Part shown: piece by piece, positions 16,465 through 24,584 of the stretch
How positions within the stretch are numbered: position 1 is the first letter of the stretch
Layout of the letters: the number at the start of each line of letters is the position of its first letter
NCBI RefSeq assembly: GCF_000377985.1
Contig: NZ_KB899048.1
Location: forward strand, 80,520-117,866
Direction: 5' to 3'
Source: Sporolactobacillus vineae DSM 21990 = SL153
GTDB taxonomy: Bacteria; Bacillota; Bacilli; Bacillales; Sporolactobacillaceae
Length of the DNA: 37,347 nucleotides
Made by a program: the position numbers and the translations under genes
The notes under the pieces: model-generated
What the model was told of the DNA's origin: nothing
What the model saw: the letters and a program-made list of their open reading frames with translations, nothing else
Database searches by the model: none

Positions 16465-17436
16465 ATGGTCTTTCTCCAATCGATACAAAGTGTTCTGACG
16501 ATTATACTGATTATCGCCCTGGGTTATCTTCTTCAAAAAGCCAACTGGTTTGATGAACGCTTCAGCAACAGCATTTCCGACCTGATTACTCAAATCGCAC
16601 TGCCGGCATCGATTTTCACATCGGTGCTGACCTATCTGACGCGCAGCCGGCTGGTTGAACTCTCCGGCAGCCTGATCTATCCGGCCGCAGCCCTTGCCGG
16701 GTGTTATCTAATCGCCTATGGTCTGGTCCGTCTGCTCCATATCCGTCGCGGACGGCGGGGTATTTTCATGAATGCAGTGGCTAATGCGAATACTGTATTT
16801 ATCGGCCTGCCTCTGAATATTGCGCTGTTCGGCAAAGAGAGCCTTTCCTACTTCCTTATCTATTTTCTTGTCAGTATCGTTTCAACCTGGTCGGTCGGTA
16901 TCTATCTCATTCTGAATGATGATCCGACCAAAGAGAAAAAGCGCGCCGAAGAAAAGCACCAAATCAATTGGATGAAACTGCTGCCGCCGCCGTTATTAGG
17001 ATTTATTATCGGGCTGGTTTTCCTGATCCTGAATCTCCCGGTTCCGGAGTTCCTGTTCCAGTCTTTGAATTACGTCGGCGGACTGGTTACCCCGTTATCG
17101 CTGATTTATATTGGGATTGTTCTGCGGACGGTCGGCCTTTCCAGTATGCGTATGGATCGCGACACGATACTGGCGCTGGCCGGACGGTTTATTCTGTCCC
17201 CATTATTGCTCGCTGTTTTTATCTTTCTCGGGCTGAAGCTGACCGGAACGGTTTTTCCAGCTATGCTGACGAATACACTGATCGTTCAGTCGGCTGCGCC
17301 GACCATCGCCGTGCTCCCGATTCTCGCCCATCAGGCTCACGGCGATGTCCGGTTTGCGGCAAACGTTGTGACGACGAGCACTGTACTGTTTGTCGTTGTC
17401 GTGCCGGTGCTTATGCAGCTTGTTCAGGGGATGTAA
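16465..17436 (+). CDS. AEC family transporter (auxin efflux carrier type)
   Basis: The 323-aa protein is nearly all hydrophobic helices, about ten, with the two-half arrangement of the membrane-transport (AEC) family. Typical parts are the opening IILIIALGYLLQKANWFDE, the NANTVFIGLPLNIALFG region (~110-126), which carries the family Asn-Pro-like crossover, and LIVQSAAPTIAVLPILAHQ in the second half. Bacterial members are secondary carriers; some in lactic acid bacteria move malate or other carboxylates. No malate gene is beside it, so the substrate is open. AAGGAAA lies at weak spacing before the ATG. Confidence 0.88.
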   Translation: MVFLQSIQSVLTIILIIALGYLLQKANWFDERFSNSISDLITQIALPASIFTSVLTYLTRSRLVELSGSLIYPAAALAGCYLIAYGLVRLLHIRRGRRGIFMNAVANANTVFIGLPLNIALFGKESLSYFLIYFLVSIVSTWSVGIYLILNDDPTKEKKRAEEKHQINWMKLLPPPLLGFIIGLVFLILNLPVPEFLFQSLNYVGGLVTPLSLIYIGIVLRTVGLSSMRMDRDTILALAGRFILSPLLLAVFIFLGLKLTGTVFPAMLTNTLIVQSAAPTIAVLPILAHQAHGDVRFAANVVTTSTVLFVVVVPVLMQLVQGM

Positions 17437-17514
17437 TCAGGCATCCGGTCGGCCTTCCCCGGCTTTCTGATGGGATGGAATTCTTAGCTATTTCTGATTT
17501 CCTCTTGCAATGCA

Positions 17515-17523
17515 TGATATAAT
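17515..17523 (+). promoter_or_regulatory. Extended -10 promoter before the PAP2 gene
   Basis: TGATATAAT is an extended -10 (TG-n-TATAAT, -10 at 17518-17523). The -35 is weak. It lies about 105 bp before the chosen start. Confidence 0.5.
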
Positions 17524-17628
17524 GTATTGTGCAATTTATCATTCAGGCTTTGTCTTTCTTTTCTGCTGTTTCTCGCTCCAGGCACTTACCCTGTCGACAG
17601 AGCCATTATTTATGTACTGAGGTGCAGC

Positions 17629-18162
17629 ATGTTATCGAAATCATTGGATGAACTTTACCGGATTGAATGCAATATTTTCAAAAGGATCAACAGCCATTTT
17701 GAAAAAAAGATGCTGAATTTTTATTTCCGCTGGATAACCAATGTCGGAGGTGCCATCGCCGAGATTCTTGCTGTACTCATCCTTTTACTTCGCGCGCATG
17801 GGCGTCTGCATCTGACAGCCGTGATTTGTGCTGTTTCGCTGACGATCAGCCATCTTTTCGTCCAGGTGCTAAAACGGCTTTTCCCTCGTCAGCGGCCTTA
17901 TTTAACGTTGACCGGAACCAATTATCCGGAAAATCCGATTGCCGACCATTCCTTTCCGTCCGGCCATTCGACGGCCGTTTTTTCTGTCATTATTCCTTTG
18001 ATTCTCTATAAACCGTCTCTGGCTATTATTCTTCTCCCGATTGGACTGAGCGTTGCGATCTCACGAATTTTTCTTGGCCTTCATTACCCCAGTGATGTGC
18101 TGGCTGGAATCTGTCTCGGATCACTGACCGGACTCATTACCTTTCTCCAGATGATGCCCTAA
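17629..18162 (+). CDS. PAP2 superfamily membrane phosphatase
   Basis: The 177-aa protein starts at the ATG behind GAGGTG; the longer frame to 17527 has no ribosome site. It contains the three acid-phosphatase motifs: K-x6-RP in KRLFPRQRP, PSGH in FPSGHSTAVF and SR-x5-H in SRIFLGLHYPSD. Between and around them lie about five membrane helices. Such proteins dephosphorylate lipid phosphates, for example undecaprenyl diphosphate in cell-wall lipid recycling. The precise lipid is not shown. A strong terminator follows. Confidence 0.9.
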   Translation: MLSKSLDELYRIECNIFKRINSHFEKKMLNFYFRWITNVGGAIAEILAVLILLLRAHGRLHLTAVICAVSLTISHLFVQVLKRLFPRQRPYLTLTGTNYPENPIADHSFPSGHSTAVFSVIIPLILYKPSLAIILLPIGLSVAISRIFLGLHYPSDVLAGICLGSLTGLITFLQMMP

Positions 18163-18179
18163 AAATATAGAACTTACTC

Positions 18180-18202
18180 CGCCTGCGCGTTCCCGGCAGG
18201 CG
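18180..18202 (+). terminator. Terminator after the PAP2 gene
   Basis: A 7-bp GC-rich stem (18180-18186 with 18196-18202) is followed by a run of nine T. Confidence 0.9.
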
Positions 18203-18394
18203 CTTTTTTTTTTGAAACTGTCAATAAATGATACAGCCGCAAAGCGGCGTCATAGATTATCGATCAATGAACGCCGCGCATTTAATAAAAGGTCTGTTCC
18301 AAATACAAGCATCAGAGCCTTTTGCTCATTGACTGTTGTGCTATAATTCAATTATCTGAAATTGGTGACTTTTGATTAAAATCCAGGTGAAAAA

Positions 18395-19153
18395 GTGAAG
18401 TCTTTAACCTTAGCCAAACATTTTCTGAGAACAGCTGTCTATTATAAAGTGGATTTTCTAGCTACTCTGGGGATACCCGTCTTCTTTTTAATCTACAACA
18501 TGAGAGGCAACCTGTTCCACCATGTTTCAGCCTATCCCCAGCTGATGATGATTCTGTCATGGACCGGTTATATGGTGGTCACAAATGCCCTATTGGGCAG
18601 CGGGCCGGCGATCATCGTTCTGAGAGAGGAACAGTTCATGAAAATGTTTCGCTTTATTAGCGGCAGTCAGTTCACCATCATCTATGCGAAGTTTCTGGCG
18701 CAGCTGTTTATCTTGCTTCTATCCGTGCTGATTCTGGACCTCTTATGCAGTGTATTATTTTTCCTTCCATTTTTTTATCTGATTGTTGTTTCTTTAGTGA
18801 TGGTCATCGTGTGCTATATTCCCGTCTATCTCCTGTTCTTGATTATCGGCACCTTTAAGATTAGACAGGAAACAGCGCTTCCATTAATCAATATCCTTGT
18901 CCTTGTTTTTGTTTATCTGACAAACATGGGCAGTGACCAGTCATCAAATGGCCTTCTAACGATGTTCTTGACAGCGGTGAATCCAATTCAATATAGCGAA
19001 CAGACAGGAAGTTTCTTATTAAGTCTGACCAGGCCCGGGCATCTGGAAGGTTCATCACCGCTTTTATTCATTTTAGGCACCGCATTGATCTATCTGTTGA
19101 TCGGCTTATATGCACTGAAAAACATCAAATGTCTTCCCATATTCAGGAGCTGA
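18395..19153 (+). CDS. ABC-2-type transporter permease
   Basis: The 252-aa protein has six hydrophobic helices in the ABC-2 exporter arrangement and no signal peptide. The start is GTG with AGGTG upstream. The gene ends 10 bp before the ATPase gene in the same direction, so the two form one exporter operon. Exporters of this compact two-gene type often give peptide, antibiotic or lipid efflux. No precursor peptide or sensor kinase gene is visible next to it. TATAAT at 18342-18347 is a candidate -10 without a good -35. Confidence 0.82.
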   Translation: MKSLTLAKHFLRTAVYYKVDFLATLGIPVFFLIYNMRGNLFHHVSAYPQLMMILSWTGYMVVTNALLGSGPAIIVLREEQFMKMFRFISGSQFTIIYAKFLAQLFILLLSVLILDLLCSVLFFLPFFYLIVVSLVMVIVCYIPVYLLFLIIGTFKIRQETALPLINILVLVFVYLTNMGSDQSSNGLLTMFLTAVNPIQYSEQTGSFLLSLTRPGHLEGSSPLLFILGTALIYLLIGLYALKNIKCLPIFRS

Positions 19154-19163
19154 AGGATTCGTT

Positions 19164-19871
19164 ATGGAGATTCAACACTTAACTTTTCATTTTCCTAAAA
19201 ACAACCGCTTGCTGTTTCATGATTTGTCCATGAACATTCAGGAGAACACAGTAAATATTCTGCTCGGGATGAACGGAGAGGGAAAAACCACTCTGTTCGA
19301 CATCATCTCCGGATTATTAGACACAAATGCAACGTTTACGCACAGAATCGAGCCCAGGAACATCCTTTATCAAATACAGGGGGTGCCGATTCTCAACACG
19401 ATTACGGGAAAAAACCTTGCCGAACTGATCTTATGCTCAAGCGGACAATACAGTTCTCGCGACTTGTCACCGAAATTGTTTGAAGACGAGCTGAAACATA
19501 ATGAGGATTCACTGGAAAAGATCAAGCGCATCTGGATCACTCAATATGGCAAAATGTCTCCCGGTGAGCGGCGCTGGTTTACTGTCCTTTTATACTGTCT
19601 GATTCAGAAGTCACTCTATATTTTCGATGAGCCAACGGCAGGCACGGATCCTTTTTCAAAAGGACAAATTGTCCGGGCCATTGATCATCTGCAGGAAAAG
19701 GACCGGACGGTGTTGTACGCTACCCACCAACTGGACGATTTAGCATACTTTCAACATTATTTCGTTCATATTCTGGCTGGAGGTAAAATTGTCCTGTCTG
19801 AAGATCAAAACCACTGGATGGAAGCCGCCAGGGAACTTAACATCCCGTTTCCAAGTAACTTTTCCAGATAA
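19164..19871 (+). CDS. ABC transporter ATP-binding protein
   Basis: The 235-aa ATPase has Walker A GMNGEGKTT (35-43, K41), Walker B YIFDEPTAG with D155 and catalytic E156, and the switch histidine H188 in ATHQ. The signature motif is MSPGERR (131-137) in place of the common LSGGQ, a modest divergence seen in exporter ATPases. It powers the permease encoded just upstream. The stop codon abuts the remnant of an aminoglycoside adenylyltransferase gene on the other strand. Confidence 0.9.
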   Translation: MEIQHLTFHFPKNNRLLFHDLSMNIQENTVNILLGMNGEGKTTLFDIISGLLDTNATFTHRIEPRNILYQIQGVPILNTITGKNLAELILCSSGQYSSRDLSPKLFEDELKHNEDSLEKIKRIWITQYGKMSPGERRWFTVLLYCLIQKSLYIFDEPTAGTDPFSKGQIVRAIDHLQEKDRTVLYATHQLDDLAYFQHYFVHILAGGKIVLSEDQNHWMEAARELNIPFPSNFSR

Positions 19872-19988
19872 ATAGTCACTTTTTGCCCTGGGATTAGTCC
19901 GGGACCCATTCAGATAAACAGCTCTGACTCGATTGTCCTTTTCTACAACCCCTAAAATCAAATGAAGCATTTCCTGCTTATCTCTCAT
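19872..19988 (-). pseudogene. N-terminal remnant of aminoglycoside 6-adenylyltransferase (AadK/ANT(6)-like)
   Basis: The minus-strand start MRDKQEMLHLILGVVEKDN, then RVRAVYLNGSRTNPRAKSDY, matches the N-terminus of ANT(6)-type streptomycin-modifying enzymes, including the nucleotidyltransferase GSRTNP motif. After about 39 residues the match stops at the 3' end of the ABC ATPase gene. The rest of the ~280-residue enzyme, with the catalytic aspartates, is missing. AAGGG stands upstream of the ATG. It is a non-functional fragment left by a deletion or rearrangement. Confidence 0.8.
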
Positions 19989-20055
19989 TTTTCATTTTCC
20001 CTTCTTCCAGCACGTCATTTTTTTACTTACTTTCTGTAATCCTGACCTGGTTCGA

Positions 20056-20085
20056 TTGACAACCGGCACATTCGGACTTTACAAT
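20056..20085 (+). promoter_or_regulatory. Promoter of the GNAT gene
   Basis: A consensus TTGACA (20056-20061) and TACAAT (20080-20085) are 18 bp apart, about 60 bp before the ATG. Confidence 0.75.
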
Positions 20086-20143
20086 CAAGCCATAAGTAAC
20101 CGTTGTCATTACTGAAATACACTAAAAAGACAGGGTGATTCTA

Positions 20144-20713
20144 ATGTGTCTTGAAATCTTTCCACTGACACCCGAGCGCTGGCGTGACTTCGAAAAGCTA
20201 TTCGGCCCCAGTGGGGGTGATGACGGCTGCTGGTGTATGTTCTGGCGTCTGAACAGACATGACTTCAATTCAGGAAAAGGCGAAACGAACCGGTTATGCT
20301 TCAAGAAAATGGTTGAAGAAAACAGCACACCGGGTCTAATCGCCTATCAGGATCACATGCCTGTCGGCTGGTGCTCCGTTTCCCCCCGTGAAGCCTTTGC
20401 TGAGCGCATTGCTGAACTTCCCGTGTATCAGCCGATCGACAGCAAGCATGTATGGTCGATTCTCTGCTTTTTTATCCATCCGGATTATCGGAATCAGGGA
20501 ATTGCACGTAGGTTACTGAAAGAGGCCATCCAGTTTGCCCGTGCCAATGGTGCATCCACGCTTGAATCGTTTCCGGACGATCCGAAGGGCAGGACGGCTG
20601 ACGGCGATATTTATACAGGCACTGTAAAAATGTTTCAGGACCTTGGTTTTGTGGAAGCTGAACGGCGCCACCCTCTTCGGCCGATCATGCGCTATGAATT
20701 TAACAGAAAATGA
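20144..20713 (+). CDS. GNAT family N-acetyltransferase
   Basis: The 189-aa protein is read from the ATG at 20144, behind AGGGTG; a GTG nine bases upstream is also possible. The N-terminus has the GGDDGCWCMFWRL pattern of a distinct GNAT subfamily. The acetyl-CoA site is in SILCFFIHPDYRNQGIARRLL (strand beta-4, then R-N-Q-G-I-A). The last third, MFQDLGFVEAERR, is the usual beta-6/7 region. It acetylates an unknown small molecule or peptide. The gene is alone and has a good promoter. The adjoining resistance-gene remnant does not prove a role in resistance. Confidence 0.87.
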   Translation: MCLEIFPLTPERWRDFEKLFGPSGGDDGCWCMFWRLNRHDFNSGKGETNRLCFKKMVEENSTPGLIAYQDHMPVGWCSVSPREAFAERIAELPVYQPIDSKHVWSILCFFIHPDYRNQGIARRLLKEAIQFARANGASTLESFPDDPKGRTADGDIYTGTVKMFQDLGFVEAERRHPLRPIMRYEFNRK

Positions 20714-20839
20714 GTACGTTCCTTCTCTGTATCAAAGTTTCAGCAGAGACTTTACAAATACTTCATCCTATATCTCGTTTCCTTGATAATCTGATTTTTT
20801 CGCTTGCTCGCAGTAAGACATGTACGCTCACAAAAATTT

Positions 20840-21085
20840 TTAACTGAAGTTATTTGGTTTTTTCTGATGCTTCTTCATAAAAATCTTTTCTGCAAAATAG
20901 CTGACAATCAGTCCGACAATTAATGGAAGAATAGAGTTAATGGAAAAAAAGAAGCCGTGGGCGTCATTAACATATTCATAATGCAGTGTCAGAAATGGGA
21001 TGGCAAACAAATAGCCGACAAAGTATAGAAAACCTGAAGTTAGTGCGAATGAACACAATCCAACCATGAAGCGCTTTAGTTTCAT
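20840..21085 (-). CDS. Small membrane protein with two predicted helices
   Basis: The 81-aa protein starts at the ATG behind AGAGGAA; a longer frame to 21106 lacks a ribosome site. It holds helices at ~8-28 (GLCSFALTSGFLYFVGYLF) and ~48-66 (SILPLIVGLIVSYFAEKIF), and a Lys-rich C-terminal tail that should be cytoplasmic. The family is not recognised. The 238-bp gap behind its start, up to the S66 peptidase gene, shows nothing further. Confidence 0.6.
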   Translation of the reverse strand: MKLKRFMVGLCSFALTSGFLYFVGYLFAIPFLTLHYEYVNDAHGFFFSINSILPLIVGLIVSYFAEKIFMKKHQKKPNNFS

Positions 21086-21345
21086 GAACACACTTCCTCT
21101 TCTCAAGCATCAATATTTCGGCAAAGCTGTGGCTGAAAAAAATTGTCCTGAAACCTTGTTCCATCCCTCTTTGTTTATTCTTAAGATCTCTTCTTTTTTC
21201 ACGACTCAGTCTCCCTCTGTGTTTTATGGTTATTTTCAATCTCCATGTTTTGTCTTTCGCCTTCCGACAGATTACTCATTGCAGGTAGATATTTTTTACT
21301 TAGGACGCCACGTACCCTCGTCGGACAATGGAGCACACGTCCCTT

Positions 21346-22383
21346 TCATACAACGCCGCTTTCAAGAATTGAAAAGCCAGGTTTTTCACAGTTTATCTCC
21401 GCCAATGCACCATACGGGATCAGGCATTTGGGTTCATTGTGTCCGAAACTTGCATTGTAGAGAACCGGCAGATCATCCCGGCCGAATTCCTTCAGAGTTT
21501 TGCGGATCATTTCTTTGTATTCGTCATAATAACGCAGCTGATAAGGTTTGCCGAAAATGATTCCATTGAGTTTCCCGATAATGCCCATAATGCCGAACCC
21601 ACGCAGAAAATCTTCAACAAACCATGGCGGCGGACATTCCTCCGACGTTTCCAGAAAGAGAATGCTCCTGTCAAAACTGCAGATATCTGGAAACAGAGGG
21701 GTGCCCTTAATCATCTCGATCACGTCGAGACAACCGCCGATCAGTCGTCCCCTGGCCGTTCCATGACCCTGCAGAAGTTCATAACCTGTATTTTTCTCGA
21801 ATTTTCTGGCGGCATCCTTGTTTCCAGCCGCCCATTCGAGTCTCTGCCCCGTCCAGACCGGGGAGACAGCCACTGCACCAATTTCTTGAGTCTCGAATAA
21901 GACCTTCTTAGCTGCCTGAACAGTGTACTCCGGCATCGCGACATTTTCCGCCAGATCATTCAGTACAGACAGTCCGTAAAAGCTGGATAGTCCTGACTTG
22001 AGGCACATGAAATGAGTGACCGTACTGTCAGAATAACCGGTGTAGATTTTCGGATGATCACGGATAACATCAAAATCAATATAGGGAAGCATCCGGATAC
22101 TGTCATTCCCGCCTATACAGGAAATCATGGCCTTGACCGAAGGGTCGGCAAAGGCCTGCATCAGATCCTCGGCCCGCGCTTCAGGATGGTTGTAAACAAA
22201 CTCAGGATTCTTCAGAGTATGCGGCATATCCACCACATCCAAACCAAACACATTTTTCAGGCGCTCCTTGCCCTGCTCATAACGCCAGCGGATTCGCGGA
22301 TCACCCGCCCCGCCCCATGACAGGCTGACCGTGGCCACTTTATCGCCACGCTTCAGTTTCTTCGGTTTCATTAAATGCAACAT
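21346..22383 (-). CDS. S66 family peptidase (LD-carboxypeptidase / MccF-like)
   Basis: The 345-aa protein is read from the ATG behind AGGGG. The S66 core is plain: S118 in TGYSDST is the nucleophile on the elbow, a glutamate in FLETSEE and a histidine in FGHNEP complete the Ser-Glu-His triad, and GCLDVIEMIKGTP is the conserved linker. Members either trim tetrapeptides of peptidoglycan (LdcA) or cleave microcin C-like nucleotide-peptide antibiotics (MccF). The extended central loop and the phrase EECPPPWFVEDFLRGF look more like the MccF branch. That assignment is inferred. Confidence 0.87.
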   Translation of the reverse strand: MLHLMKPKKLKRGDKVATVSLSWGGAGDPRIRWRYEQGKERLKNVFGLDVVDMPHTLKNPEFVYNHPEARAEDLMQAFADPSVKAMISCIGGNDSIRMLPYIDFDVIRDHPKIYTGYSDSTVTHFMCLKSGLSSFYGLSVLNDLAENVAMPEYTVQAAKKVLFETQEIGAVAVSPVWTGQRLEWAAGNKDAARKFEKNTGYELLQGHGTARGRLIGGCLDVIEMIKGTPLFPDICSFDRSILFLETSEECPPPWFVEDFLRGFGIMGIIGKLNGIIFGKPYQLRYYDEYKEMIRKTLKEFGRDDLPVLYNASFGHNEPKCLIPYGALAEINCEKPGFSILESGVV

Positions 22384-22454
22384 GATCAGGCCCCTTTTTT
22401 TCAATTATGCCTTTCTTCGGTATGCAATGCACGAAAAAATCGAATGCAGTCTTT

Positions 22455-23711
22455 CTATTCTGTTTTTGCATCAAAACCGTAGTCTTCAGGTCTTACTTTT
22501 TCTGCTGCAGGAAGGCGGCGCAGTACAGGTATTGACATGACGTAAACGGCGACAAACAAAAATCCACAGCTGGCCAGAAGAAAAACCGTGCCAGATCCGA
22601 TGGCACTGGCGGCCAGTCCGCCGATCAGCGATCCGAGCGGCATGATGCACGTGGAGACACTGACCATCACCGACATGGAGCGGGCGATCAGTTTGCGAGG
22701 AAGAACATTCTGCATCAGTGTGTAACCAATTACGTTATTCAGTCCAAGCGGAATCATACTGAGCGAAAAAAAGACCACTTTAAGAAATTCATCGGGCAGG
22801 GCATAAGTTAATAGCCAGAAACAAAAGCCGAGAAAATAACTCCCGGCGAGCACCCGGCCGATGGCGTATCGGCTGAATAGCGGAGCCAGAAGCGCCCCGG
22901 CCAGACTTCCGATGGCCGAACCCGCCAGCAGAAACCCGTACACTCTCGGCCCGCCAAGTGAGTGGGCATAGGCCGGAAGTACGGCGAACTCTGCACCTAA
23001 TGTAAAATTAGTAAAGACGCCGGTCACAATTACCTTACCCAGGACAGAGTGCAGAACTACCTGAAATCCAGCTTTCAAATCGGTAAAATAATGATACAGG
23101 TCGTCTGTTAATGATGACTTTCTCCGTGCAGCCTGAACCTCTGCCGACAGCTTCAGTGACTTGAACAACCCAGCCGCAAGGATAAAAGTACCGATATCAG
23201 CCAGGTACAGAGAAACCGCACCGACCAACGCAAGAATGACACCGCCGACCGCATTGAATGCGGCGTCCGTTCCCTGATAGGCGAGCGCCATCACCGAATT
23301 TGCCTCGGTCCGCTCCTCCCTTTGCAGGATGCTTGGAATCAACGCGTTTTCAGCCGGGAAAGAAAACTGATCCAGAAATGACACGATCAGCATCACCGTT
23401 AACACCAGCCATACGGTCAGTACCCCCGAGAAATAGGCAATGGGAATCAGCAGCAGCAGAACAGCCTGCGTGAGCTGTGAGAACATCAGAATGTTTTTGA
23501 TCGAATGACTGTCAACTACCGGACCGACTAGAAATTGCAATGCCTGGGGCAGCAGAATCAGAAAACCTGCGAGCCCGGAATAGAAGGCGGAGCCACCAAG
23601 CTGATAGACGAGCCACATAGCTGCTACATAATACATGCTGTCACCCATGTTTGTGAGCAGGCGGCCGGACACAAGCAGGCGGAAATTTTTATTTTGAAAT
23701 AAAGAGAGCAC
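22455..23711 (-). CDS. MFS transporter, probable drug or macrolide-type exporter
   Basis: The 418-aa protein has 12 predicted helices with the MFS_3 pattern (opening FQNKNFRLLVSGRLLTNMGDSMYYVAAMWLVYQL divided over ~5-38, as in Mef-like exporters). I chose the GTG preceded by GAGGTG at 6-bp spacing; a GTG nine bases further up has no site. It lies directly behind an ArsR-like regulator gene in the same direction. A perfect 20-bp palindrome (23741-23760) sits between the two, so its expression is probably controlled by that regulator. The substrate is unknown. Confidence 0.88.
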   Translation of the reverse strand: MLSLFQNKNFRLLVSGRLLTNMGDSMYYVAAMWLVYQLGGSAFYSGLAGFLILLPQALQFLVGPVVDSHSIKNILMFSQLTQAVLLLLIPIAYFSGVLTVWLVLTVMLIVSFLDQFSFPAENALIPSILQREERTEANSVMALAYQGTDAAFNAVGGVILALVGAVSLYLADIGTFILAAGLFKSLKLSAEVQAARRKSSLTDDLYHYFTDLKAGFQVVLHSVLGKVIVTGVFTNFTLGAEFAVLPAYAHSLGGPRVYGFLLAGSAIGSLAGALLAPLFSRYAIGRVLAGSYFLGFCFWLLTYALPDEFLKVVFFSLSMIPLGLNNVIGYTLMQNVLPRKLIARSMSVMVSVSTCIMPLGSLIGGLAASAIGSGTVFLLASCGFLFVAVYVMSIPVLRRLPAAEKVRPEDYGFDAKTE

Positions 23712-23740
23712 CGGAATCACCTCATAAAAATATTATTATT

Positions 23741-23760
23741 CGGTAAAATATATTTTACCG
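23741..23760. promoter_or_regulatory. Operator O1: 20-bp perfect palindrome before the MFS gene
   Basis: The sequence CGGTAAAATATATTTTACCG is self-complementary over all 20 bases. It lies 30 bp before the MFS start and 15 bp behind the regulator stop. Confidence 0.8.
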
Positions 23761-23775
23761 TCCACCAAAAAAAGT

Positions 23776-24387
23776 TCAGTCCTCTTTTTCTAATTTCTGA
23801 TCAAATTCTTTTTGATCCACTTGAAAACCAAAGGCGGACATAAAATAGGGCTTTGCTCCGGATTCCTGCCCATCCTTCTTGCAGCACTGATCAAATTCTT
23901 CAAAAACCTCCACCATTTTTTCAGCGAATTTTTTAAAATGACTGTCCGTCATCGTGATTTCCCAATAGGTTGCCAGTGCCCGCATATTGTCCGGCACGTT
24001 TTCATCAATTGAAAAAGACTCATCCGGAGCCGTGGCTGCCCGCATCCGCGTCCGGTTGATCATGCTCAGCACAATCTGCCGGTACGTTTCACTGACCTCA
24101 TGTTTCTGCGGCAGTAGCGAAACATCCGGAAGAAAGCCCTGTGCAACAGACTGATAAAATTTCTGAACGATCCCGTTGATTTCCTCCGTCCGAACCAATT
24201 CAATCAAATGATTTTTTTCTAATTCATGCAAATGGTAATGGACACGGGCCCGGGACAGATTAAAATGTTCTGCAAGCTGCTGCCCGGTGTATGGCTTTTC
24301 AATCAGAAGCATCATCAGCTGCGACCGGAATGGATCACTTAAAACTTTTAGCTGATTTAAATTTTTAATAATTAGCGTACGCTTCAT
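23776..24387 (-). CDS. ArsR-like winged-helix transcription regulator
   Basis: The 203-aa protein has an N-terminal winged helix. LKVLSDPFRSQLMMLLIEKPYTGQQLAEHF and LSRARVHYHLHELEKNHLIELVR are helices 1-4 and the wing, at ~13-65. A ~140-residue C-terminal part with acidic and Met-rich helices is probably for dimerisation and ligand binding. It has no classical ArsR metal cysteines; a CC pair occurs near residue 170. AGGTG lies before the ATG. Two copies of one palindromic motif flank the gene, one before it and one before the MFS gene. It therefore likely represses itself and the exporter. Confidence 0.85.
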   Translation of the reverse strand: MKRTLIIKNLNQLKVLSDPFRSQLMMLLIEKPYTGQQLAEHFNLSRARVHYHLHELEKNHLIELVRTEEINGIVQKFYQSVAQGFLPDVSLLPQKHEVSETYRQIVLSMINRTRMRAATAPDESFSIDENVPDNMRALATYWEITMTDSHFKKFAEKMVEVFEEFDQCCKKDGQESGAKPYFMSAFGFQVDQKEFDQKLEKED

Positions 24388-24415
24388 ATTTGCTCACCTG
24401 TTATATTTTTTTAAT

Positions 24416-24435
24416 CGGTTAAATTTATTTTACCT
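24416..24435. promoter_or_regulatory. Operator O2: imperfect copy of the palindrome before the regulator gene
   Basis: CGGTTAAATTTATTTTACCT matches O1 (23741-23760) at 17 of 20 positions. It lies 28 bp before the regulator's ATG, as an autoregulatory site would. Confidence 0.75.
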
Positions 24436-24584
24436 ATTAAAAGTGAACAATTCAAGCAGGATAGAAGTTCAGAAAGCTATGTTTACATTGTAAATATGTT
24501 ATCTTTGTAAAGGCGACAACACAGAGACTCATCTTCGGTTGCACCTCCAGCACCAAAATGGAGAACTGTAAAAGGAGGCTGCAC

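Noticed and set aside
18226-18330. A 34-codon plus-strand frame before the ABC operon, considered as a bacteriocin precursor.
   Set aside because: It has no ribosome site, no double-glycine leader and no cysteine-rich core.
20976-21239. An 87-codon minus-strand frame starting with basic residues.
   Set aside because: The TTG start has no properly spaced ribosome site, and it overlaps the better-supported membrane protein gene at 20840-21085.
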